In this document: positions 9,240-16,859 of the stretch, in pieces | Layout: every line of letters starts with the position of its first letter | Position numbering within the stretch: position 1 is the stretch's first letter | DNA from: CAJXNP01 sp050305935 | GTDB taxonomy: Bacteria; Bacteroidota; Bacteroidia; Cytophagales; Cyclobacteriaceae | Length of the DNA: 64,000 bases | Direction: 5' to 3' | Assembly: GCA_050305935.1 (NCBI GenBank) | Contig: JBNLGG010000002.1 | Span: 1 to 64,000 of the forward strand | Notes under the pieces: generated by a model | The model's database searches: none | The model's input: only the letters and a program-made list of their open reading frames with translations | What the model was told of the DNA's origin: nothing | Made by a program: the position numbers and the translations under genes

Positions 9240-9300
9240 TCTTTATCGGTTACAAAAATTTTTTGCAACCGAAAATTAATCGGGTCGTCCAATTGATGCC

Positions 9301-9879
9301 ATGCAAACCGAACCTGACGCAGAATTGATAGATGAAGTAAAAAAGGGAAACCTCGTTGCTTTTAATAAAGTGGTCGAGCTGCATAAAAACCCGGTTTTTC
9401 ATTTTTGCCTAAAAATGCTCAGTAACAGGGAGGAGGCAGAGGAAGTAGCGCAGGATGTGTTTGTCATTGTGTACAAAAAGATTAAAAGTTTTGAAGGTAA
9501 GTCGAAATTCACCACTTGGCTTTACCGCATCACCTATAATGAGTGCATTTCGAGGATCAGGCGAAACAAGAAGACAGAAAAATTGCATGACATAGATGAA
9601 CATGCCTACCAATTGCCTGTAATGGAGAAAGCCTATCACTCGATGGACCATGATTTTAGAGCCAAAGTGCTTAATAGGTCGATGGACGAATTGGACGAGG
9701 AAAGCAGGACGATTATTTTACTTTTTTATTATCATGAAAAAAGTGTGAATGAAATTTCAGAGGTGTTGAGGCTTTCGGTGACTAATGTAAAAACAAAGCT
9801 TTTCAGGGCACGTAAATGCATGCTCAGCTTTATGGAGAAAAAACTTAGATTGTCCAAAAATGAAATGTTGGAAAGATGA
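9301..9879 (+). CDS. ECF-family RNA polymerase sigma factor
   Basis: A 192-residue sigma-70 group 4 factor. Region 2 is visible as LHKNPVFHFCLKMLSNREEA then EEVAQDVFVIVYKKIKSFEG, followed by the conserved FTTWLYRITYNECISRIRR. Region 4 near the C-terminus has the helix-turn-helix EKSVNEISEVLRLSVTNVKT with KLFRARK. There is no region 3 or 1.1, as expected for ECF factors. It directs RNA polymerase to an unknown regulon. Its stop overlaps the ATG of the next gene (ATGA), whose product is a candidate membrane-bound anti-sigma or partner. Confidence 0.93.
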   Translation: MQTEPDAELIDEVKKGNLVAFNKVVELHKNPVFHFCLKMLSNREEAEEVAQDVFVIVYKKIKSFEGKSKFTTWLYRITYNECISRIRRNKKTEKLHDIDEHAYQLPVMEKAYHSMDHDFRAKVLNRSMDELDEESRTIILLFYYHEKSVNEISEVLRLSVTNVKTKLFRARKCMLSFMEKKLRLSKNEMLER

Positions 9880-10256
9880 ACGAACGCGATGATGAATTTT
9901 TGAGAAAGGCCTTTCAGGACTATCAACCCGATGACCAGCTTAGCCCTGATTTTAACCAAGTGGTTATTCAAAAAATCAAAATTGGGCAAGATAACTTTGT
10001 CCTGATCCGCAAATTTCTATCTATCTATATCCCGGCATTAATTGTTTGCTCAGTTGCCGGGACATTGGCAATGTTTTTCTATGGAAATACGATGATTGCT
10101 TACATCCTGACCATACTTCCCATGTTGAAGCCATGGCATTTAATGGTTGGGATTGGATTTATTTATTTTCATTTTGTCCGATCTGTACTATTTTTGGCTT
10201 TTATTTATTTAAAGAAACAATTCAATTTTGCCTTTAGGATACCTTCATTCTTTTGA
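9876..10256 (+). CDS. Small membrane protein, candidate anti-sigma partner of the ECF factor
   Basis: A 126-residue protein of no recognised family. The first 45 residues are hydrophilic and acidic (NERDDEFLRKAFQDYQPDDQ). Then come two or three hydrophobic helices (IYIPALIVCSVAGTLAMFF; AYILTILPML; MVGIGFIYFHFVRSVLFLAFIYL). A cytoplasmic head plus membrane helices, translationally coupled to an ECF sigma gene, is the layout of an anti-sigma factor. No zinc-finger HxxxCxxC motif is present, so the role is inferred from context only. Confidence 0.7.
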   Translation: MNERDDEFLRKAFQDYQPDDQLSPDFNQVVIQKIKIGQDNFVLIRKFLSIYIPALIVCSVAGTLAMFFYGNTMIAYILTILPMLKPWHLMVGIGFIYFHFVRSVLFLAFIYLKKQFNFAFRIPSFF

Positions 10257-10280
10257 TGATTTAATGGCAAACTTTTACGT

Positions 10281-10703
10281 ATGAAACTTGAACTCACCAG
10301 GATAGATGATGCATTTCATCTGGAGGCCACCAATGAGGATGGCGCGAAGGCATACTCAGATGCCGCCGAAAAAGTTGGAGGTGGAAATAAGGCGTTTAGG
10401 CCCATGCAATTATTGCTGATGTCCGCTGCGAGCTGTAGTTCCATTGACATCCTTTCCATATTAAAAAAGCAAAAGCAGGAGGTGAAGGACTTTCATGTGA
10501 CTATCGAAGGTGATCGCGATCCGGATTCGGTGCCATCGCTCTTTACCGAAGTGCGGATTCACTACCTATTAAAAGGAAGCCTTTCGGAGGAAAAAGTGGC
10601 AAGGGCAATTGATTTGTCTGTCAATAAATATTGCAGCGCATCAAAAACATTAGAAATGGCGGGCGCGACACTCAAGACATCGTTTGAAATTAAAAATTCT
10701 TAA
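10281..10703 (+). CDS. OsmC/Ohr-family protein
   Basis: A 140-residue OsmC-fold protein. The first redox cysteine is in SAASCSSIDILSILKKQ, and the second in VNKYCSASKTLEMAGA near the C-terminus, the spacing expected for this family. These enzymes reduce organic hydroperoxides with a Cys pair, although the OsmC subgroup in sulfur clusters may have other thiol substrates. It sits 25 bp after the putative anti-sigma gene and 17 bp before metZ, so it probably belongs with the sulfur genes. Confidence 0.88.
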   Translation: MKLELTRIDDAFHLEATNEDGAKAYSDAAEKVGGGNKAFRPMQLLLMSAASCSSIDILSILKKQKQEVKDFHVTIEGDRDPDSVPSLFTEVRIHYLLKGSLSEEKVARAIDLSVNKYCSASKTLEMAGATLKTSFEIKNS

Positions 10704-10720
10704 TATCATACCTCTACATA

Positions 10721-11899
10721 ATGAGCAAGTACAAACATTTTGAAACCCGGGCGATCAGGACCCAGCTTGGCCGGACAGATCAGCGGGAACATTCTGTACC
10801 GATTTACGCGACTTCCAGTTTTGTCTTTGACGATGCTGAGCAGGCCAGGGCATTATTTGCCGAAGAAGAACAAGGCAATATTTATTCCCGGTTTTCTAAT
10901 CCCAACAACGACGAGTTCATTCAAAAACTCTGCGAAATGGAAGGTTGTGAAGATGGTATGGCAATGGCTTCAGGGATGGCAGCCATGTTTGTGAGTATGG
11001 CCGCTTTTTTGGAAAAAGGGGATCACCTTCTGATATCAAGGTCTGTATTTGGATCAACGCATCAGATCACTACCCAGCTTTTCCCGAAATGGGGAATTGA
11101 CTACACCTATGTGGATATCAACAAGCCGCAGGATTGGGAAAAAGAAATCAAGAAAAACACGAAAATGATTTTTGCGGAAACCCCTTCAAATCCCGGATTG
11201 GACATCATCGACCTGGAGTTTCTGGGTGATCTGGCAAAAAGCCATAATTTATTGCTGAACATTGACAATTGTTTTGCGACTCCTTATATCCAAACTCCCG
11301 CAAAATATGGTGCCCACCTTGTCACGCACAGTGCTACGAAGTTTATCGATGGGCAGGGACGAGTGCTGGGAGGAGCTGTACTTGGCAACAAAGAAGTAAT
11401 GGAGAAAGTCAGGTTTTTAGCTCGACATACTGGTCCGGCATTGTCACCATTCAATGGATGGATATTGTCCAAGAGCCTTGAAACACTGGCCGTGCGGATG
11501 GAAAAGCATTGCCAGAATGCGCTGGAATTGGCTAAATACCTGGAAGGCAATAATCACATTAACTGGGTGAAATATCCATTCCTTGACTCTTACAGGAGAA
11601 ACGATCTGGCTAAGAAGCAGATGCGATTGGGTGGAGGAATGGTCACATTTGAAGTAAGTGGAGGAAAAGAACGTGGGGTTAAATTCCTGAACAACTTAAA
11701 AATGATTTCTTTCTCGGCAAACCTGGGCGATACTCGCTCAATTGCGACGCACCCAGCTTCTACTACTCACTCAAAATTAAGCGGTGAGGACAGGCTGGCT
11801 GTGGGAATAACGGATGGATTGATTAGAATATCAGTTGGGTTGGAACATGTGGAGGATATTATCGCTGACATAGACCAGGCCTTGATAGCATCTTTTTAA
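10721..11899 (+). CDS. metZ: O-succinylhomoserine sulfhydrylase (PLP enzyme)
   Basis: A 392-residue fold-type I PLP enzyme of the Cys/Met metabolism family. It replaces the succinyl (or acetyl) group of an activated homoserine with sulfide to make homocysteine. The PLP Lys is in HSATKFIDGQGRVLGG; the GQGR tail is characteristic of MetZ rather than of cystathionine lyases. Other motifs: YSRFSNPNNDEF near the N-terminus, the phosphate-binding SGMAAMF, and the C-terminal HPASTTHSKL...RISVGLE. Its product pathway draws on the sulfide made by the sulfite-reductase operon that begins about 400 bp downstream. Activity toward O-acetyl versus O-succinyl substrate cannot be told from sequence alone. 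Confidence 0.9.
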   Translation: MSKYKHFETRAIRTQLGRTDQREHSVPIYATSSFVFDDAEQARALFAEEEQGNIYSRFSNPNNDEFIQKLCEMEGCEDGMAMASGMAAMFVSMAAFLEKGDHLLISRSVFGSTHQITTQLFPKWGIDYTYVDINKPQDWEKEIKKNTKMIFAETPSNPGLDIIDLEFLGDLAKSHNLLLNIDNCFATPYIQTPAKYGAHLVTHSATKFIDGQGRVLGGAVLGNKEVMEKVRFLARHTGPALSPFNGWILSKSLETLAVRMEKHCQNALELAKYLEGNNHINWVKYPFLDSYRRNDLAKKQMRLGGGMVTFEVSGGKERGVKFLNNLKMISFSANLGDTRSIATHPASTTHSKLSGEDRLAVGITDGLIRISVGLEHVEDIIADIDQALIASF

Positions 11900-12015
11900 A
11901 TTTTATAATTAGATCGTTAAACTTTTTTAAAAGGTCATAAAATCGACAAAAGGACATATGAAGAATTAAAATAAATGCAATTATTTAACCTTGTTTGATA
12001 ATTCATCGTAAAACT

Positions 12016-12047
12016 TTTGCAAAAACAAATAATCAAGCGTAACATTG
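12016..12047 (+). promoter_or_regulatory. Bacteroidota-type promoter for the sulfite-reductase leader
   Basis: TTTG at 12016-12019 and TAACATTG at 12040-12047 are separated by 20 nt. They match the -33 TTTG and -7 TAnnTTTG elements of the Bacteroidota housekeeping sigma factor, with one mismatch in the -7 box. Transcription would start near 12053-12055, about 35 nt before the leader-peptide ATG. No other good match is present in the 11900-12087 gap, which is otherwise A/T-rich. Confidence 0.55.
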
Positions 12048-12087
12048 TAGTTCGATTATTAAAAGATTGAAAAATATTATCCTAAAT

Positions 12088-12204
12088 ATGATGAACCAGA
12101 AAGATGCCGCCTCTAAAAGATGTGCGTGCTGGTTTTGGTGTTGTTGCTGTTGCACTCTATCAGGTGTGAAAGGTTTATCATTTATTGGGAGTATTATGAG
12201 TTAG
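12088..12204 (+). CDS. Cysteine-rich leader peptide of the sulfite-reductase operon
   Basis: A 38-codon frame (ATG at 12088 or the adjacent 12091, TAG at 12202-12204). It contains seven Cys codons: 12121, 12127 and five in a row at 12139-12153, reading CACWFWCCCCC. Both TGT and TGC are used. No export signal or known domain is visible. It lies between a good promoter and an intrinsic terminator, directly ahead of the sulfite-reductase operon, whose end product is the sulfide for cysteine. This is the arrangement of an attenuator leader peptide: ribosome stalling at the Cys run would report low Cys-tRNA. The leader role is inferred from codon content, position and the alternative RNA helices described in the next entry. 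Confidence 0.8.
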   Translation: MMNQKDAASKRCACWFWCCCCCTLSGVKGLSFIGSIMS

Positions 12205-12248
12205 AAAATAAGAAATAGAAATAAACAGATAAGAAAGCCTTTCTCACC
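12163..12248 (+). promoter_or_regulatory. Antiterminator helix of the Cys attenuator
   Basis: GGTGTGAAAGGTTT (12163-12176) can pair with AAGCCTTTCTCACC (12235-12248). Thirteen of 14 positions pair without bulges, including one G-U, and the only mismatch is U-U at 12167/12244. The 3' arm contains the whole left arm of the terminator hairpin, so the two structures exclude each other. The 5' arm begins 10 nt after the last Cys codon. A ribosome stalled early in the Cys run would leave it free to pair, while a ribosome reading through would occupy it as the terminator is made. Confidence 0.7.
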
Positions 12249-12270
12249 TCGCGTCGGGAAAGGTTTTTTT
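12234..12270 (+). terminator. Attenuator terminator ahead of the sulfite-reductase gene
   Basis: CCTTTCTC (12238-12245) pairs with GGGAAAGG (12256-12263) around a 10-nt loop. The stem is extended by AAAG (12234-12237) with the first Ts, and seven Ts run to 12270. It ends 25 nt before the sulfite-reductase ATG, a position that makes sense only as a regulated terminator, since nothing longer than the leader peptide lies between it and the promoter. Confidence 0.85.
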
Positions 12271-12295
12271 ATGCAAAAAAATTAAATAATCAATC

Positions 12296-14419
12296 ATGTT
12301 AAGCTTCAGAAGTGAGTTAGAAAGTTTAGATAATCCGGTAGTCCAGCAGGATATTATCGATTTAGCGGATAAGATAGCCAAGTTTAGAAACCTGGAAATT
12401 GATGAGGAGAAGTTCCGTGCTCTTCGGCTGGCCCGGGGAGTATATGGCCAACGCCAGGAGGGTGTGCAAATGGTGAGGATCAAGATTCCGTATGGGAAAA
12501 TGACCACACGCCAGCTACGAAGGATAGCAGATTTATCAGATGAATTCGCAAGTAGCAACCTTCATGCAACAACAAGACAAGATATCCAGATCCACTATGT
12601 AAGCCTTGATAGAACACCAGAACTTTGGGCCAAATTGGAACAGGATAATATCACGATGCGTGAGGCATGCGGAAATACCGTGCGAAATGTGACGGGTTCT
12701 GCTAAAGCTGGTATCGATCCAAACGAACCATTTGATGTATCACCTTACGCCCACGCGTTCTTTGAGTATTTTTTACGAAATCCTATTTGCCAGGAAATGG
12801 GAAGAAAATTTAAGGTTTCCTTTTCTTCAAGTGATGAAGATACCGCTCTATCTTTTATTCACGACCTTGGCTTCATTCCGAAAGTTAAAAACGAAAATGG
12901 AAAGGAAATCCGGGGATTTAAAGTGATGCTTGCAGGAGGATTAGGAGCTCAGCCTTACCTGGCACATGTAGCCCGGGAATTTTTACCTGAGGATCAGATT
13001 ATTCCATTTTCTGAAGGTGTAATAAGGATTTTTGATCGATACGGCGAGCGAGCCAGGAGGACAAAGGCAAGGTTAAAGTTCCTTGTGGCCGATATTGGCC
13101 TGGAAGCATTCCTTCAATTGGTGGAGGAAGAGCAGAAAGCCCTGAAATCGAAGGTGTATCCTATTGATACGACAAATGTAGAAGAGCCCGTGCCTCAGCC
13201 GGAAGGCAAAAAATATCCTGATGTGAAGATTGAAAATCAGGAAAAATATGAAAAATGGGTTAAAACGAATGTTTTTGAGCAAAAGCAGAAAGGTTTTTAT
13301 GGAGTTTATCTAAAACTTCTGCTAGGAAACCTGTCATCGGATAAAGCAAGGAAGCTGGCAGCAATTGTTGACGAGTATGCCGCAGATGACATTCGCGTGA
13401 CGGTAAGCCAGAATTATTTGTTGAAGTTTGTCAGAAAAGAAGCGCTGCCAAGCTTGTTTGTCCTACTTGACGAGATTGGACTGGCGGAACCTGGTTATGC
13501 TGGTTTGGCCGATATCACAGCTTGCCCGGGCACCGACACGTGTAACCTGGGAATTTCAAGCTCCACAGGCATTGCTGCTGAGCTGGAAAAGGTGATTAAT
13601 ACCGAGTATCCGGATTTGATTTTCAATAATGATATCAAAATAAAAATTTCAGGCTGTCCTAATTCATGCGGTCAGCATGGTTTTGCCAGTATTGGTTTTC
13701 ATGGTAGCTCCCAAAAGGTGGGCGCAAATGTAATGCCTGCCCTTCAGGTATTGATAGGTGGCGGCCTCGATGGCAATGGCAATGGACGGACAGCAGAAAA
13801 GGTCATCAAAGTACCAAGTAAAAGAGGGCCGGAGGTAGTTAGGTGGTTGCTGAACGACTACGATGCCAACAGCAATGAAGGTGAATATTTCAAAGACTAT
13901 TATGTGCGTCAGGGCAAAAACTATTTCTATGAATTGTTAAAGCCTCTTGCTGAGTTGGAGGATATCTCCGATTTCGATTTTATCGACTGGGGACAGGAAG
14001 AAAAATTCTTCGTGAAAACTGCCGTGGGTGAATGTGCTGGTGTGGTAATCGACCTGGTGCAAACTTTACTGTTTGATACAGAAGAAAAATTGGAATTAGC
14101 TCAAAGAACATTTGAAAATGGAAATTATGCTGATTCTATTTATCACAGTTATAATGTTTTCCTGACGGGCGCCAAGGCATTGTTGCTTGGAAAGGATGCG
14201 AAGAACAACACCCAAATGAGTGTGATCAATGACTTCGACAAGTTTTATGTTGAAGAAGGCACCTTCACATTTCCAGAGGGAAGTTTTAAAAACCATATAC
14301 TTCGAATCAATCAAAATGAGCCAGGCAAAGAGTTTGCGCTAGAATTCTATAATGGTGCAAAGGAGTTTTATTCGAAATTAAAAGAAGTCAGAGAAGGTCA
14401 ATTGGTAAGCGCTGAATAG
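12296..14419 (+). CDS. Siroheme/Fe-S sulfite (nitrite) reductase with C-terminal HEPN domain
   Basis: A 707-residue protein in two parts. Residues 1-575 are a two-lobed ferredoxin-dependent-type sulfite/nitrite reductase. TTRQDIQIHYV at about 92-102 and GNTVRNVTG at 126-134 belong to the first lobe. The siroheme/4Fe-4S ligands C410, C416, C454 and C458 lie in ACPGTDTC and GCPNSCGQHG. It would reduce sulfite to sulfide with six electrons. Residues ~590-705 (LAQRTFENGNYADSIYHSYN then VFLTGAKALL) are a HEPN-type helical domain of unknown role here. No NADPH-flavoprotein partner (CysJ) is in the window, so ferredoxin is the likely donor. First gene of an operon with two siroheme genes and cysH. 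Sulfite is preferred over nitrite because of that context. Confidence 0.9.
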   Translation: MLSFRSELESLDNPVVQQDIIDLADKIAKFRNLEIDEEKFRALRLARGVYGQRQEGVQMVRIKIPYGKMTTRQLRRIADLSDEFASSNLHATTRQDIQIHYVSLDRTPELWAKLEQDNITMREACGNTVRNVTGSAKAGIDPNEPFDVSPYAHAFFEYFLRNPICQEMGRKFKVSFSSSDEDTALSFIHDLGFIPKVKNENGKEIRGFKVMLAGGLGAQPYLAHVAREFLPEDQIIPFSEGVIRIFDRYGERARRTKARLKFLVADIGLEAFLQLVEEEQKALKSKVYPIDTTNVEEPVPQPEGKKYPDVKIENQEKYEKWVKTNVFEQKQKGFYGVYLKLLLGNLSSDKARKLAAIVDEYAADDIRVTVSQNYLLKFVRKEALPSLFVLLDEIGLAEPGYAGLADITACPGTDTCNLGISSSTGIAAELEKVINTEYPDLIFNNDIKIKISGCPNSCGQHGFASIGFHGSSQKVGANVMPALQVLIGGGLDGNGNGRTAEKVIKVPSKRGPEVVRWLLNDYDANSNEGEYFKDYYVRQGKNYFYELLKPLAELEDISDFDFIDWGQEEKFFVKTAVGECAGVVIDLVQTLLFDTEEKLELAQRTFENGNYADSIYHSYNVFLTGAKALLLGKDAKNNTQMSVINDFDKFYVEEGTFTFPEGSFKNHILRINQNEPGKEFALEFYNGAKEFYSKLKEVREGQLVSAE

Positions 14420-15228
14420 TGAAGGAAAAAAAACATATCAAGCCTAAGTTGACATTGGTCGGGGCGGGTCCCGGTGACCCGGATCTGATCACTGTTAAAG
14501 CCTTAAAAACATTAGCAAAGGCGGATGTGGTTTTATATGATGCACTTGCCAATGAAGAACTACTGTCGCATGCGCCTCAGGCCAAAAAGATATTTGTTGG
14601 AAAACGGGTCGGGAGGCACAGTTTAATTCAGGATGAGATAAACCAGATGATTGTCAACTATGCTTTTTCGGATGGCCATGTGGTGCGATTAAAGGGTGGA
14701 GATCCCTTTGTTTTTGGCAGGGCGCAGGAGGAAATCGATTATGCAGAATCATTTGGCATCGAGACGGAAGTAGTTCCGGGGATCAGCAGCGCCTACGCGG
14801 TGCCAGCAGTTAACAAAATCCCATTGACCAGCCGAAATGTAAGCGATAGTTTTTGGGTTTTGACCGGAACGACAAAAGAAGGCGAACTAAGCAAAGACCT
14901 TCAACTCGCTGCAAAAAGCAATGCCACTGTGATCCTCCTGATGGGGACGAAAAAGTTAAAAGAAATCAGACAATTATTTATTGACAATAATAAAGAAAAT
15001 ACTCCTGTAGCTATCGTTCAAAACGGTACCCTGCCCGATCAAAAGATTGCGGTAGGGACCGTTTTTTCTATGGAACAAATAGCCAGGGAAAAAGGCATGG
15101 GTGCTCCGGCGATCATTATCATCGGTGATGTGGTAAATGTCTTCAACCAGGTGGATGTCGATGAACTTTTGTTGAATGAGATCCACGAGGGCCGGTTTTT
15201 AAACGTATCAAAAAGTTTCAAAAAGTAA
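14419..15228 (+). CDS. cobA: Uroporphyrinogen-III C-methyltransferase
   Basis: A 269-residue SAM-dependent enzyme that methylates uroporphyrinogen III at C-2 and C-7 to give precorrin-2, the first step to siroheme. Visible motifs: LVGAGPGDPDLITVKA at the N-terminus, VRLKGGDPFVFGRAQEE, VVPGISSAYAVPA and IPLTSRNVSDSF. The start is a GTG that overlaps the preceding stop (TAGTG), indicating translational coupling with the sulfite reductase that uses the cofactor. No uroporphyrinogen synthase or chelatase domain is fused; those steps are covered by the next gene. Confidence 0.95.
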   Translation: MKEKKHIKPKLTLVGAGPGDPDLITVKALKTLAKADVVLYDALANEELLSHAPQAKKIFVGKRVGRHSLIQDEINQMIVNYAFSDGHVVRLKGGDPFVFGRAQEEIDYAESFGIETEVVPGISSAYAVPAVNKIPLTSRNVSDSFWVLTGTTKEGELSKDLQLAAKSNATVILLMGTKKLKEIRQLFIDNNKENTPVAIVQNGTLPDQKIAVGTVFSMEQIAREKGMGAPAIIIIGDVVNVFNQVDVDELLLNEIHEGRFLNVSKSFKK

Positions 15229-15809
15229 TGGGACAAAACCAGCTATTTCCTGTATTTCTAAAAATAGAACACCTGAAGATATTGCTGGTTGGTGGAGGAA
15301 ATGTTGGTTTAGAAAAGCTCAGCGCGCTGATCAATAATTGCACATCGGTGCATGTTGAGGTAGTAGCAGGCTATTTTCATCCTGACATAGTGGGATTAAA
15401 GGAGTCTGTATCCAATGTGAAATTAATTCATCGCCACTTCGAGTGGAGTGACCTGGACGGAAAAGACATCGTCATCCTGGCCACCGACAATCCTGAATTG
15501 CATAAGGAAATAAAAGAAGAAACCACCAGGAGAAATTTATTGACCAATGTGGCTGACACGCCTGAGTTGTGCGATTTCTATTTGGGATCTATTGTACAGA
15601 AAGGTGACTTAAAAATAGGGATTTCCACAAATGGAAAGTCGCCTACATTTGCGAAAAGGTTCCGGGAATACTTGGAAGAATTATTGCCTGATAATTTGCA
15701 GGAGTTATTAGACAATTTAAACGCATATAGAGCGAAGCTAAAAGGAGATTTTGAAGACAAAGTAAAAAAATTGAACGAGCTGACGAATTCAGTGATGTCA
15801 AAAAAGTAA
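15228..15809 (+). CDS. Precorrin-2 dehydrogenase / sirohydrochlorin ferrochelatase (Met8/CysG-N type)
   Basis: A 193-residue protein with an N-terminal NAD-binding fold: LKILLVGGGNVGLEKLSALI, and later KDIVILATDNPELHKEI. After that come NVADTPELCDFYLGSIVQKG and the chelatase-type segment GISTNGKSPTFAKRFREYLE. It oxidises precorrin-2 to sirohydrochlorin and inserts iron to yield siroheme, the cofactor of the upstream sulfite reductase. The ATG overlaps the cobA stop (TAATG). The catalytic Asp of the Met8 family would be the one in ATDNPE or VADTPE. Family is clear; whether it performs both steps is inferred from homologues. Confidence 0.9.
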   Translation: MGQNQLFPVFLKIEHLKILLVGGGNVGLEKLSALINNCTSVHVEVVAGYFHPDIVGLKESVSNVKLIHRHFEWSDLDGKDIVILATDNPELHKEIKEETTRRNLLTNVADTPELCDFYLGSIVQKGDLKIGISTNGKSPTFAKRFREYLEELLPDNLQELLDNLNAYRAKLKGDFEDKVKKLNELTNSVMSKK

Positions 15810-15812
15810 CAC

Positions 15813-16514
15813 ATGATCTCTTTACAACATATGGAAAGCACAGTAGGACTAACGATCATCCCGAACAATCATTCGTTGAAAAGGCTCAATGAAAAGTATA
15901 CGCCATTGACTCCGGCACAGCGAATGGCGGAGGTGTTTCAGGATTATAGGAGGATATTATTTACTTCCTCCTTTGGAACTACAGCAGTTTACCTGATCGA
16001 CCTGATGCGCAGTCAGGGCATTCAGCACCCTGTCCATTTCATCGACACTTCTTTTCATTTCCAGGAGACATTAACATATAGAGAAGAGTTGACAAAACGA
16101 TATGATTTGAAAGTTATCGAAATCAAACCCGAAAAAAAGCAAAATGAACTAAGCCATCTGGCACAGCTATATCATTTTGATCCTGACAGGTGTTGCTCGA
16201 TCAATAAAGTGGAACCATTGAATAGGATAAAGGGCGAATTTGATGTTTGGATATCGGGGTTGATGGGTTGGCAAAGCATGACGAGAAAAGATCGTCAGGT
16301 TTTTGAATTGAAGGAAGGGATTTTGAAATTTTATCCCATTATTGACGTGACAGAAGAGCAGGCAATTTCGTATATTGAAGATCGAAATCTGCCCCAACAT
16401 CCCTTAAAACCGCTGGGGTACGAATCAATAGGATGTAAGCACTGCACAATTAAAGGTGAAAAAAGAAATGGTAGATGGGCACAGCAGGTGAAAACTGAAT
16501 GTGGTCTTCACTGA
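15813..16514 (+). CDS. cysH: Adenylyl-sulfate reductase (4Fe-4S type, CysH family)
   Basis: A 233-residue PAPS-reductase-family enzyme. It has the cysteine pairs RCCSINKVEPL and GCKHCTIKG that hold the 4Fe-4S cluster of APS reductases, and the catalytic C-terminal tail KTECGLH. Reductases that use PAPS lack the cluster cysteines, so adenylyl sulfate is the predicted substrate. It is reduced by thioredoxin to sulfite and AMP. The nucleotide loop FTSSFGTTAVYLIDLM and the HFIDTSFHFQET segment are as expected. An alternative start is the internal ATG at 15831 (MESTVGL). It is the last gene of the operon. No ATP sulfurylase is present in the window. Confidence 0.93.
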   Translation: MISLQHMESTVGLTIIPNNHSLKRLNEKYTPLTPAQRMAEVFQDYRRILFTSSFGTTAVYLIDLMRSQGIQHPVHFIDTSFHFQETLTYREELTKRYDLKVIEIKPEKKQNELSHLAQLYHFDPDRCCSINKVEPLNRIKGEFDVWISGLMGWQSMTRKDRQVFELKEGILKFYPIIDVTEEQAISYIEDRNLPQHPLKPLGYESIGCKHCTIKGEKRNGRWAQQVKTECGLH

Positions 16515-16565
16515 TCTAAATAATATTTAAAATAATAAGGAAACAAGGGGGCACTAATCTCAAAT

Positions 16566-16730
16566 AACTAGAATTTTAAAGTAAATCAGATTAAAATTAG
16601 TTAGAGGTAGAACTTAATACCAAACCGCTTCGCTTGTTTACCTTGTCATGTGGCCTGAAAGGGTTCACACTCCTCTTCATTCAATTTGGTAAACAGGCGG
16701 CTTTTAGTAGGGCCGCCTTACCTTTTTCTT
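16566..16730 (+). terminator. Structured 3' region and terminator after cysH
   Basis: The 345 bp between cysH and the next (convergent) gene hold no ORF of note but are highly structured. An A/T-rich inverted repeat joins 16566-16579 and 16591-16602. A 12-nt arm, CGCTTGTTTACC (16631-16642), is complementary to GGTAAACAGGCG (16688-16699) with one G-U. A GC-rich hairpin, AGGCGGC (16695-16701)/GCCGCCT (16712-16718), is followed by a T-rich tract to 16730. The last is a good intrinsic terminator for the operon. The second helix overlaps its left arm, so the two compete. Confidence 0.65.
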
Positions 16731-16800
16731 TTGAGACGTGAGACTTGAGTATAGAGATGGGGTGACAAATAAAAATCCGATAAGTTGTGAGTAGAAAATA

Positions 16801-16834
16801 AAAAAGGGAAGCCCCGTTTGAGCTTCCCTTTTTT
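16801..16834. terminator. Bidirectional terminator below the lipoprotein gene
   Basis: AAAAAGGGAAGC (16801-16812) and GCTTCCCTTTTT (16822-16833) form a perfect stem with a 9-nt loop, with A and T tracts on either side. It can stop transcription arriving from either strand and lies 26 nt past the stop of the minus-strand lipoprotein gene. Confidence 0.85.
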
Positions 16835-16859
16835 AATAGGAATTTGTATTGATTTGTGT

